Origin: CAZMOK01 sp964644135
GTDB taxonomy: Bacteria > Bacteroidota > Bacteroidia > Bacteroidales > JAGOPY01
Direction of reading: 5' to 3'
Assembly: GCA_964644135.1 (NCBI GenBank)
Contig: CAZXWD010000014.1
Span: 1 to 49,372 of the forward strand
Length of the DNA: 49,372 bases
Shown here: positions 24,963 through 31,691 of the stretch, piece after piece
Position numbering within the stretch: position 1 is the stretch's first letter
Layout of the letters: every line of letters begins with the position of its first letter
Made by a program: the position numbers and the translations under genes
Notes under the pieces: generated by a model
Databases searched by the model: none
The model's input: the letters and a program-made list of their open reading frames with translations, nothing else
Told to the model about the DNA's origin: nothing

Positions 24963-25010
24963 AATAGGAGGTTAAGAGGTTAAGAAAATAAGACGGGAGG
25001 GCTATTAGAG

Positions 25011-25045
25011 TTTAGTGCTTAATGTTTAGTGTTGAGTGTTTAATG
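25011..25045. repeat. Heptamer array (TTTAGTG), 5 units
   Basis: Five units in strict 7-bp register, variants of TTTAGTG such as TTTAATG. Confidence 0.7.
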
Positions 25046-25069
25046 GTTTTATATTTCACCCATTTTCCC

Positions 25070-25090
25070 ATTCACGACTCACGATTCACG
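25070..25090. repeat. Heptamer array (ATTCACG), 3 units
   Basis: ATTCACG, ACTCACG, ATTCACG in strict register. Confidence 0.6.
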
Positions 25091-25114
25091 TATTATATCG
25101 CAGTCTGGTTCTTG

Positions 25115-25179
25115 TACCCTCCCCCTGGCTTCGCCTTCCCCCTCCCTGCTAGCAGGGAGGGGGACCGAGGGGGTGGGTA
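25115..25179. repeat. REP-like palindromic element, copy B
   Basis: A 65-bp element. The ends TACCCTCCCCCT and AGGGGGTGGGTA are inverted repeats (11 of 12). The centre CCCCCTCCCTGC-TA-GCAGGGAGGGGG is a perfect 12-bp-arm palindrome (25138-25163). Copy A is at 4352-4400, and partial copies are at about 27557 and 35886. Confidence 0.75.
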
Positions 25180-25185
25180 AAAAAA

Positions 25186-25221
25186 GACAATAAAGACAAT
25201 TCTGACAATTCTGATAATAAT
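25186..25221. repeat. Nonamer array (GACAATnnn), 4 units
   Basis: Four 9-bp units starting GACAAT or GATAAT, the same family as 27633-27708 and the inverse of 285-327. Confidence 0.7.
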
Positions 25222-25258
25222 CCAAAAGCCATCAGCAAACAGCCAGTAAAATCAGTAC

Positions 25259-25279
25259 TGATCTCAACTCTAAAACCTG
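25259..25279. repeat. Heptamer array (AACTCTA-like), 3 units
   Basis: TGATCTC, AACTCTA, AAACCTG in 7-bp register, ending two bases before the stop codon of the downstream minus-strand gene. Confidence 0.5.
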
Positions 25280-25281
25280 AA

Positions 25282-27357
25282 TTATTCCTCCGGGTAAGCG
25301 ATCCTGACGTGGTAAATGTTCTTCATCTTCTTCTTCAGGATCTTCTTGATGGTGGTAATATCCCTCAGAGTGATATCAGAATTGATGAACTGGTCGGTTT
25401 CGACCTGTTTGGTTATAATACCCTCTACAAGATTGTTGATTGCCTCCTCATCGGGCTTTTTCAGGCTCCTTGAAGCGGCTTCAACCGAATCGGCCATCAT
25501 CAGTACGGCTGTTTCACGTGAGAAAGGTATTGGGCCGTGATAAGAAAAGGTCTTCTCATCAACCTCCTCATCAGGGAAATCCTTCTTTTGTTTAATGTAG
25601 AAGTATTCCACTTTCCGGGTGCCGTGATGGGTCCTGATAAAATCGATGATCTCTTCGGGCAGATTGTTCTTTTTGGCCATCTCGATGCCGTCGAGAACAT
25701 GGCTGATTATGATATTGGCGCTCTCCTCGTAGGTAAGCTCGTCGTGGGGGTTTACGCCTGTCGACTGGTTTTCCACAAAATATAGGGCGTTGTTCATCTT
25801 CCCGATATCATGGTACAAAGCCCCTACCCTGACCAGCAAGGCTTTGCCCCCGATCTCATAGATGGCTTCCTCAGCCAGGTTGGCTACCTGGATCGAATGC
25901 TGAAATGTACCCGGCGCTTTCTGGGCGAGATCGCGCAGCAATTTGTTGTTGGTGTTCGAAAGCTCAATAAGGGTGATGTCGGTTATCATCCCGAAAATCT
26001 TTTCAAGAATGTAAATGAGCGGGTAAGCAAAGAGAATAAGGAAGGAACTTCCGGCAAAAATGGCATAATTAACCGGCTCTATGCTTGTAATATCACCCTC
26101 TTCTATTAGTGCCTTGCCTGTATAGACGAGTGAGTAAGCAAAGAATATCCACATTGAAGCAATGAATATCTGTCCCCTTCTTTCAAAATTATACAAACTG
26201 AAAATGCCCGCGAAACCTGCTATCAGTTGCATGAACACGAACTGGAAGCTGTCGGGTACCAGGAAACCGGCGAGTATAACAGTGATAAGGTGAACATAAA
26301 TAGCAAGCCGTGTATTGAAAAATGCACGTATAACGACAGGCACCAGGCAGAAAGGGATCAGGTACAGGTAATCGGGCTGGTAGGTAACCACCAGGTCGGT
26401 ACCGATGATAGTAATGACAGTAACAGACAGGATAAGCACAAGTTTCTTGTTGCTTGAAGCGATGTCTTTCCTGTAAAACCAGAGGATCACAAAGAGTATG
26501 ATCATCACTACCGAAATGATGATCACCTGCCCGGCCAGGATCGAAAAGAAAGTGAATTCACTGGCCTTCTGGTTTTCATAGCTGAGCCGCAGCGATTCCA
26601 GCACCTGGAATTTTGAAGCCGTTATCAGCTCGCCCTTGGAGATGATCAGCTCGCCCTGCTGAACCATCCCTTTTGTGAGCGACAATTCATCCATCCGGCT
26701 GCTTATTTCTGCCTCGGTTTTCTTTTCATCATAAAAAACATTATGCACCAGCGAGTTGCGAAGAAGGTCGGAAACCAGTTGCACATCAATATTCTCTTCT
26801 GCAACAAATGAACCCTGAATGGCTTCGGAGGCCTCCTGCAGTGTAAAGAGTTTCCCGAGCTCTGTTTCGGAGGCCATATTATTTCTTACGACTATAATAC
26901 TAAAGGTGGCAGGTTTTCCTTCTATTACAGGGTCTATGCGGATGATACCGGCCTCGAAAATGCTGTCGAAGAGACTCACCAGTGCTTTCCTGCTGGCCAT
27001 TTTCTGAGCCAGGAACATATCATCGTTACCATACTTGTTATTCCAGGCGGATTCAAAAGACTGCAGCAGCTCCCTTTTCTTTTGTTCCGTTACTTCTTTC
27101 TCATAAGTAAAATAGGGATTGATGTCTTCCAGGATCTGTACCCTCTCCTGCTCTATTTCATCCTTTGTCTTATTAATGGCGAAATTGAACGGCGCGATAA
27201 GGTCGGTATGCAGCCAGGGCTTGCCCTTCTGGAATTCATACTTAAACTTCCTCTCCTTGGGAAAGACCATTACCAGCACTGCAATACTGATAAGCAAAAG
27301 AAAGATCTTGGTTATCAGCTCGTAATTGCCTCTTATCCTGTCGATGAATCTTGACAT
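25282..27357 (-). CDS. 7TM receptor-type HD phosphohydrolase (PgpH-like c-di-AMP phosphodiesterase)
   Basis: A 691-residue protein with the PgpH architecture: one N-terminal membrane helix (about 14-33), a large extracytoplasmic 7TMR-HDED domain (about 45-265), seven membrane helices (about 270-455) and a cytoplasmic HD domain (about 475-650). HD ligands visible are His487, His516-Asp517 in YHDIGK, His553 and His577-His578. Characterised PgpH enzymes hydrolyse cyclic di-AMP to pApA and so adjust osmolyte and potassium balance. The extracytoplasmic part may sense envelope signals. It has its own -7 box at 27368-27375. No c-di-AMP cyclase is in this window. Confidence 0.92.
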   Translation of the reverse strand: MSRFIDRIRGNYELITKIFLLLISIAVLVMVFPKERKFKYEFQKGKPWLHTDLIAPFNFAINKTKDEIEQERVQILEDINPYFTYEKEVTEQKKRELLQSFESAWNNKYGNDDMFLAQKMASRKALVSLFDSIFEAGIIRIDPVIEGKPATFSIIVVRNNMASETELGKLFTLQEASEAIQGSFVAEENIDVQLVSDLLRNSLVHNVFYDEKKTEAEISSRMDELSLTKGMVQQGELIISKGELITASKFQVLESLRLSYENQKASEFTFFSILAGQVIIISVVMIILFVILWFYRKDIASSNKKLVLILSVTVITIIGTDLVVTYQPDYLYLIPFCLVPVVIRAFFNTRLAIYVHLITVILAGFLVPDSFQFVFMQLIAGFAGIFSLYNFERRGQIFIASMWIFFAYSLVYTGKALIEEGDITSIEPVNYAIFAGSSFLILFAYPLIYILEKIFGMITDITLIELSNTNNKLLRDLAQKAPGTFQHSIQVANLAEEAIYEIGGKALLVRVGALYHDIGKMNNALYFVENQSTGVNPHDELTYEESANIIISHVLDGIEMAKKNNLPEEIIDFIRTHHGTRKVEYFYIKQKKDFPDEEVDEKTFSYHGPIPFSRETAVLMMADSVEAASRSLKKPDEEAINNLVEGIITKQVETDQFINSDITLRDITTIKKILKKKMKNIYHVRIAYPEE

Positions 27358-27367
27358 AAAGCGGGTG

Positions 27368-27375
27368 CAAAATTA
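27368..27375 (-). promoter_or_regulatory. Promoter -7 box of the PgpH-like gene
   Basis: TAATTTTG on the minus strand matches TAnnTTTG, 11 bp upstream of the start codon at 27357, so the mRNA leader would be very short. Confidence 0.5.
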
Positions 27376-27394
27376 GCAATAAATATTAAGTTGC

Positions 27395-27535
27395 GGCTGT
27401 TGGCTGTTGGCTGTTGGCTGNNNNNNNNNNNNNNNNNNNNNNNNNNNNNNNNNNNNNNNNNNNNNNNNNNNNNNNNNNNNNNNNNNNNNNNNNNNNNNNN
27501 NNNNNNNNNNNNNNNNNNNNTGGCTGATGGCTGTC
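27395..27535. repeat. Heptamer array (GGCTGTT) containing an assembly gap
   Basis: Exact GGCTGTT units run into the 100-N gap (27421-27520) and two variant units (GGCTGAT, GGCTGTC) follow it. The true array length is unknown. Confidence 0.85.
27421..27520. other. Assembly gap (100 N) inside the GGCTGTT array
   Basis: A placeholder of exactly 100 N within a tandem repeat, so a repeat-induced assembly break. Confidence 0.99.
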
Positions 27536-27632
27536 AGTCTTTGTTATAGGATTTGGCACCCACCCCCTCAGTTCCCCATTCCTGTGTTTTTATTCTTTAT
27601 TGTTGACTCCCTAACACCACAAGACCATAGCG

Positions 27633-27708
27633 GCAATTTGACAATAAAGACAATTTGACAATAAAGACAATTTGGCAATAAAGACAATTTGACAATATTG
27701 ACAATAAC
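27633..27708. repeat. GACAAT array, alternating 8- and 9-bp units
   Basis: About nine units of GACAATTT and GACAATAAA alternate, giving a 17-bp higher-order period. Confidence 0.8.
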
Positions 27709-27751
27709 CATCAGCAAAAGGCCCTCAAACATTAAATTCAGAATAAATCCA

Positions 27752-27800
27752 AACTCTAAGCTCTAAACTCTAAGCTCTAAGCTCTAAGCTCTAAACTCTA
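27752..27800. repeat. Heptamer array (AACTCTA/AGCTCTA), 7 units
   Basis: Exactly seven units in strict register; only the second base varies (A or G). Confidence 0.85.
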
Positions 27801-27812
27801 CCCTAACTTTAT

Positions 27813-27820
27813 TAAATTTG
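27813..27820 (+). promoter_or_regulatory. Promoter -7 box of the NlpC/P60 gene
   Basis: TAAATTTG matches TAnnTTTG, 17 bp before the start codon. Confidence 0.5.
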
Positions 27821-27836
27821 CTCAAAAGCAATTGCT

Positions 27837-28607
27837 ATGCAAGGAATATGCCTGCTCGGCTCAATACCGGTGAGAAAAGAAACCTCGCACAGATCTGAAA
27901 TGGTTACCCAGCTCCTTTTCGGTGAACTTTTCAGCGTGCTGGAAGAAAAAGAGGACTGGATCTACATTCTGGCCGAGTGGGACAACTACAACGGGTGGAT
28001 CGAAAAAAAACAGGTGGAGATCGTTGATGAACCGGTATATGATTCACTGTTGAAAAAGAAAAGGCATTTTGTCACCGGCCTTTTGGCAGAAGTTAAGGGT
28101 GATGACGATAAGGCCTTCATGATCCCCTGCGGAAGCACACTGCTCAATCTTTCAGGCAACACTTTTTCTATCGGCAAAAAGCAATTCAGTTTTTCCGGAC
28201 AGGCAAACGAGATCACGACACCCTCACCGCAACAAGTTACAGACCTTGCCCTCCGGTTCCTTCATGCCCCTTACCTGTGGGGAGGCCGAACAGTTCTGGG
28301 GCTCGACTGCTCAGGCTTCACCCAGGTGGTGTTCAAGGCCTTCGGAATAAAGATACCGAGGGATTCATCCGAACAGGCCCTTTCAGGAACTCCGGTGAAT
28401 CTTATTTCGGAAGCACAGGAAGGTGACCTGGCCTTCTTTGAAAACGGGGAGGGAGCCATAACGCATACCGGGATACTGCTTTCCGACAGTAAAATAATAC
28501 ACTCCTCCGGTATGGTCAGGACAGACCAGATAGACCACCACGGCATATTTGACCTGTCCTCAAGAAAATACACCCATAAGCTCAGGACAATATCCCGGAT
28601 CCTGTAA
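27837..28607 (+). CDS. C40 (NlpC/P60) family peptidase with SH3-like domain
   Basis: A 256-residue protein. Residues 1-65 form a bacterial SH3-like domain (ICLLGSIPVRKETSHRSEMV, with FGELFSVLEEKEDWIYI following). Residues about 125-256 form the NlpC/P60 domain: the nucleophile Cys in LGLDCSGFTQVVFKAFG, the His in THTGILL and a polar third residue near IIHSSG. It should cleave D-gamma-glutamyl-meso-diaminopimelate bonds in peptidoglycan stems or turnover fragments. There is no recognisable signal peptide, so a cytoplasmic role in recycling imported muropeptides is more likely than wall hydrolysis. That would fit the kinase/MurU genes at 45.6-48 kb, although they are far away. Confidence 0.9.
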   Translation: MQGICLLGSIPVRKETSHRSEMVTQLLFGELFSVLEEKEDWIYILAEWDNYNGWIEKKQVEIVDEPVYDSLLKKKRHFVTGLLAEVKGDDDKAFMIPCGSTLLNLSGNTFSIGKKQFSFSGQANEITTPSPQQVTDLALRFLHAPYLWGGRTVLGLDCSGFTQVVFKAFGIKIPRDSSEQALSGTPVNLISEAQEGDLAFFENGEGAITHTGILLSDSKIIHSSGMVRTDQIDHHGIFDLSSRKYTHKLRTISRIL

Positions 28608-28656
28608 ACAAGGAAAAGTGATTTTCTAAATTCATTCTAAATTGAACAAAAACAGA

Positions 28657-28684
28657 TTGTTGATTTTTTAATTATCTAAATTTG
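28657..28684 (+). promoter_or_regulatory. Promoter upstream of the FMN riboswitch
   Basis: TTG (28657-28659) and TAAATTTG (28677-28684), spaced by 17 bp, place the transcript start near 28691, just before the riboswitch. Confidence 0.6.
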
Positions 28685-28702
28685 CAGTCTCTTTAATGAT
28701 AG

Positions 28703-28815
28703 ATTCTTCGGGGCAGGGTGCAATTCCCGACCGGCGGTGAAAGTCCGCGAGTCCCAAAAGGGATTGAAACGGTGAAATTCCGTTGCCGACAGTAAAGTCT
28801 GGATGGGAGAAGAAT
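28703..28815 (+). ncRNA. FMN riboswitch (RFN element)
   Basis: The classic RFN core is present: CGGGGCAGGGTGCAATTCCC near the start, then GACCGGCGGTGAAAGTCCGCGA, split here as GACCGGCGG and TGAAAGTCCGCG. The distal part contains GCCGACAGT and GGATGGGAGAAGAA. The P1 stem pairs ATTCTTC (28703-28709) with GAAGAAT (28809-28815). It senses flavin mononucleotide. It lies in the leader of a TonB-dependent receptor, not of a rib gene. The 305 bp between 28608 and 28912 hold only this leader. Confidence 0.96.
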
Positions 28816-28865
28816 TCTGATCAGGTAATTCCTGTAATGCCACAGGTAGTGCTTCTGCTATCATT

Positions 28866-28898
28866 CTGCCCCGGTGATGACATCGGGTTTTGTTTTTT
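28866..28898 (+). terminator. Riboswitch-controlled terminator
   Basis: CCCGGTG (28870-28876) pairs with CATCGGG (28881-28887) and is followed by TTTTGTTTTTT. CTGCCCCG (28866-28873) overlaps the 5' arm and is perfectly complementary to CGGGGCAG (28709-28716) of the aptamer, which gives a ready antiterminator. High FMN should therefore stop transcription before the receptor gene. Confidence 0.85.
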
Positions 28899-28912
28899 AA
28901 TGAAGGAATGAT

Positions 28913-31489
28913 ATGAAAACGTACCTTACAACTATCGCAGCACTATCGGTCTTCTTTCTCCTTTCAGTTAATTCTTATTCCCAGTCGATCATTACCGGGA
29001 CAATAGTGGATTCTGCATCCAACACCCCCCTGAACGGAGCAAATATCCTTATTACAGGGGCGAACAGGGGCACTGTTTCAGACCTCCAGGGAAATTTCCG
29101 GCTGACAGCCCCCCAGGGCGCTGCCGGATTGCGAATAAGCCTGGTGGGGTACAGATCACATACTGAGGTTGTCAATATAAAAAGTGACGGGGATGTCGTT
29201 GATCTGGGCAAGATCACAATGACCCCCAGCATAATCGGGCTTAATGAGATCAGGATCATTTCATCGGCAGCTACCGACAGGAAAACCCCGGTCTCGGTTT
29301 CCACGATCAAAGCCGATATAATCCAGCGACAGACCGGCGACAATCCATTCCCTGAAGTGATGAAGATGGTCCCGGGTGTCTATACCACCCGAACAGGTGG
29401 CGGATCGGGCGATGCAAACGTGAACATCAGGGGGTTCAAGCAGGAGAATGTGGCGCTGCTGCTCAACGGGGTCCCGATCAGCAGTGTTGAAAACGGCCTC
29501 GTTTACTGGAACAACTGGATCGGCCTTACCGATATAACCCGCCAGCTCCAGGTGCAGCGTGGTCTCGGGGTTTCAAACGTTGCCCTGAACTCTGTGGGGG
29601 GTACCATCAACATCATTACAAAAACCACTGAAGCGGAGCAGGGCGGCAGTTTTAAATACGACATTGCTTCATACGGCAATTACAAAGCAACCTTCAGTTA
29701 CTCCACTGGACGTATGGAAAACGGACTGGCCGTAACATTCCTTGGATCAAGGTTCAAAGGGCCGGGTTATGTGGATGCCACCTACGTTGACGGCTGGGCC
29801 TACTTTTTATCACTGAGCAAGGACATTGGCAGGGACCATAAACTTGTCTTCACAGCACTGGGCAACCCTGAGAGGCACGGGCAACGGAATTTCAGACTGT
29901 CGGTCGATGAATACAGGCAATACGGCCTCAAATACAACAAAGACTGGGGCGGCTACAACGGAAAGATAAAGAACGCTTCCGAAAATTTCTACCACAAGCC
30001 ACACTTCAGCCTGAACCACTACTGGGACATAAGCGAAAAAAGCTTCCTGGCCACTTCGGCCTATTTTTCTTTTGGATACGGGGGCGGCAAGTGGACCGAC
30101 ACATTTGGGAATAATCCCTGGATCTTCAGTTATTACAATCCTTCAGGTCAGATCGACTGGGAAAGGATCCATGAGGTCAATGCGAACAATACAGATACTT
30201 TTACCCTGGCAACTGGAAAAGACACTACCGGGTATTCCGTCAACATACAGACAAATTTTCTGGCCAGCCACATATGGACGGGTGTACTTTCGACATTCAG
30301 GCATAGTTTCAACGACAAACTGGAACTGATGGCCGGGATACACGGAAGGTACTTTAAATCAAAACTGCAGCAGAAGGTCAGGGACCTTCTCGGAGGCGGT
30401 TTCTACATAGATGATTATGCTTTTGCCGTTGACGGGGTGGCCGGAAGGGACCAGGTGAAACATGTAGACGATATTGTTAAAGTGAACAACGGTGCCATGG
30501 TCAATTACATCGGGGGATTTGCACAGCTTGAGTACAACAATCCGCTGGTCTCGGCATTTTTGTCGGGAACGCTCAATCACACCTGGTACAGGCGCGACGA
30601 CAGGTACAATTATGTGGATAATATTTACTCCCCCACTGTAACCCAGCCCGGCTTCGACCTGAAGGCAGGCATTAATTTCAACATCAACGAGTATAACAAT
30701 GTGTTTGTCAACGGGGGGTACTTTTCAAAGGCACCTTATTATAAGTTCGTATTTGCCGGGTTCAACAACACCCCTACCAGGGACCTCAGGAACGAAAAAG
30801 TGCAGGCACTCGAGGCAGGCTACGGCCTGAATTACATAAATACCAGGGTCAGGCTTAGCGCTTATCTTACGCTGTGGTCGGATAAATCGATCATAACTAA
30901 CGAATACAACCAGTTTGAGGACCCTTCGATGGTGCAGGGGCTGAATGCAGAGCATAAGGGGATAGAATTTGAGATAAGCCAGCAGGTTGGAAATTTACTC
31001 GAAATCGGCGGATTGGTATCCATAGGCGACTGGAAATGGAGCAATGACGTTTCCGCGCTTCTTTTAAGCAATGAGAATGTGGTGGTGGACACTGTTGAGG
31101 TTTATGCCAACGGGCTGTATGTAGGCGATGCTCCGCAGACACAGTTGGGTTTGTTTGCCAGCCTGAAGATCCTCAGGATGTTCGACCTGACCGGCAACTG
31201 GATATATTACGACCGGATGTATGCCGATTTCAGTCCGACCAACCGCACGGATCCCAGTGACAGGCAGCAACCTTACCACATACCATCGTGGCATTCGCTC
31301 GACCTGCACCTGGGGTTTCCTTTTACAATCGGTTCTATAGATCTGTATGGCAACATAAGCTGTTTCAATGTGCTCGACCATGAATACATAATAAGAGGTG
31401 AGGACGGACCGCGCCATAACCTTCAGGACTTCAGGGGATTTTGGGGCTTCGGCAGGAATTTCAATTTCAGCCTGAAGATGTCATTTTAG
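28913..31489 (+). CDS. TonB-dependent outer-membrane receptor under FMN riboswitch control (candidate flavin receptor)
   Basis: An 858-residue receptor with a signal peptide ending NSYSQ (about residue 24), a carboxypeptidase-like regulatory domain (about 25-105), a plug domain (about 120-240, with NVNIRGFKQENVALLLNGVP) and a C-terminal beta-barrel ending FSLKMSF. AAGGA lies five bases before the ATG. Receptors of this type take up ligands too large or too scarce for porins, powered by TonB. The FMN riboswitch and terminator directly in front imply repression when FMN is plentiful, so riboflavin or a related flavin is the predicted cargo. There is no adjacent SusD-like gene, which speaks against a glycan system. 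A similar receptor follows 202 bp downstream. Confidence 0.92.
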   Translation: MKTYLTTIAALSVFFLLSVNSYSQSIITGTIVDSASNTPLNGANILITGANRGTVSDLQGNFRLTAPQGAAGLRISLVGYRSHTEVVNIKSDGDVVDLGKITMTPSIIGLNEIRIISSAATDRKTPVSVSTIKADIIQRQTGDNPFPEVMKMVPGVYTTRTGGGSGDANVNIRGFKQENVALLLNGVPISSVENGLVYWNNWIGLTDITRQLQVQRGLGVSNVALNSVGGTINIITKTTEAEQGGSFKYDIASYGNYKATFSYSTGRMENGLAVTFLGSRFKGPGYVDATYVDGWAYFLSLSKDIGRDHKLVFTALGNPERHGQRNFRLSVDEYRQYGLKYNKDWGGYNGKIKNASENFYHKPHFSLNHYWDISEKSFLATSAYFSFGYGGGKWTDTFGNNPWIFSYYNPSGQIDWERIHEVNANNTDTFTLATGKDTTGYSVNIQTNFLASHIWTGVLSTFRHSFNDKLELMAGIHGRYFKSKLQQKVRDLLGGGFYIDDYAFAVDGVAGRDQVKHVDDIVKVNNGAMVNYIGGFAQLEYNNPLVSAFLSGTLNHTWYRRDDRYNYVDNIYSPTVTQPGFDLKAGINFNINEYNNVFVNGGYFSKAPYYKFVFAGFNNTPTRDLRNEKVQALEAGYGLNYINTRVRLSAYLTLWSDKSIITNEYNQFEDPSMVQGLNAEHKGIEFEISQQVGNLLEIGGLVSIGDWKWSNDVSALLLSNENVVVDTVEVYANGLYVGDAPQTQLGLFASLKILRMFDLTGNWIYYDRMYADFSPTNRTDPSDRQQPYHIPSWHSLDLHLGFPFTIGSIDLYGNISCFNVLDHEYIIRGEDGPRHNLQDFRGFWGFGRNFNFSLKMSF

Positions 31490-31691
31490 TTTTTCACGCC
31501 CATAAGATTTCAACAACCTGTTAATAAAATGTTAACACACTTTTCCTATATTCCTGTTTATCAATTATATACATTATATCTCGTAGTTAATATCCATGTT
31601 ATAAGTTTAACACAAAGTTAACAACCGGGCATACCAATATTTTTAATTTCGCTTCACGATTAACTCGTCTAACCAAAAACAAAAAACAACT

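Larger units (their letters stand above)
24963..25281. other. Gene-free intergenic mosaic of short repeats
   Basis: No gene is supported between 24906 and 25281. In order the stretch holds the TAGGAG hexamers, an 8-bp repeat AGGTTAAG (24969-24992), TTTAGTG heptamers (25011-25045), ATTCACG heptamers (25070-25090), a REP-like palindrome (25115-25179), GACAAT nonamers (25186-25221), a spacer with CCATCAGCAAA, and AACTCTA-type heptamers (25259-25279). Confidence 0.75.
27536..27836. other. Gene-free intergenic mosaic, second example
   Basis: No gene is supported between 27358 and 27836. After the GGCTGTT array come a fragment like the REP end (CACCCACCCCCTCAG, 27557-27571), GACAAT repeats (27633-27708), a spacer with CCATCAGCAAA, and seven AACTCTA/AGCTCTA heptamers (27752-27800). 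The order matches the mosaic at 24963-25281. Confidence 0.75.

Noticed and set aside
24673..24975. Frame ending in a Ser-Arg-Asn repeat
   Set aside because: It reads the WbqC-like gene out of frame and then the TAGGAG array; an artefact.
28703..28912. Riboflavin biosynthesis gene expected behind the FMN riboswitch
   Set aside because: The only downstream frames are TonB-dependent receptors; no ribB, ribD, ribE or RibU-like protein is encoded nearby.
31501..31680. AATGTTAAC and GTTTAACAC sequences before the second receptor as members of the TTAAACAT operator set
   Set aside because: They lack the exact octamer and the palindrome; probably chance in A/T-rich DNA.
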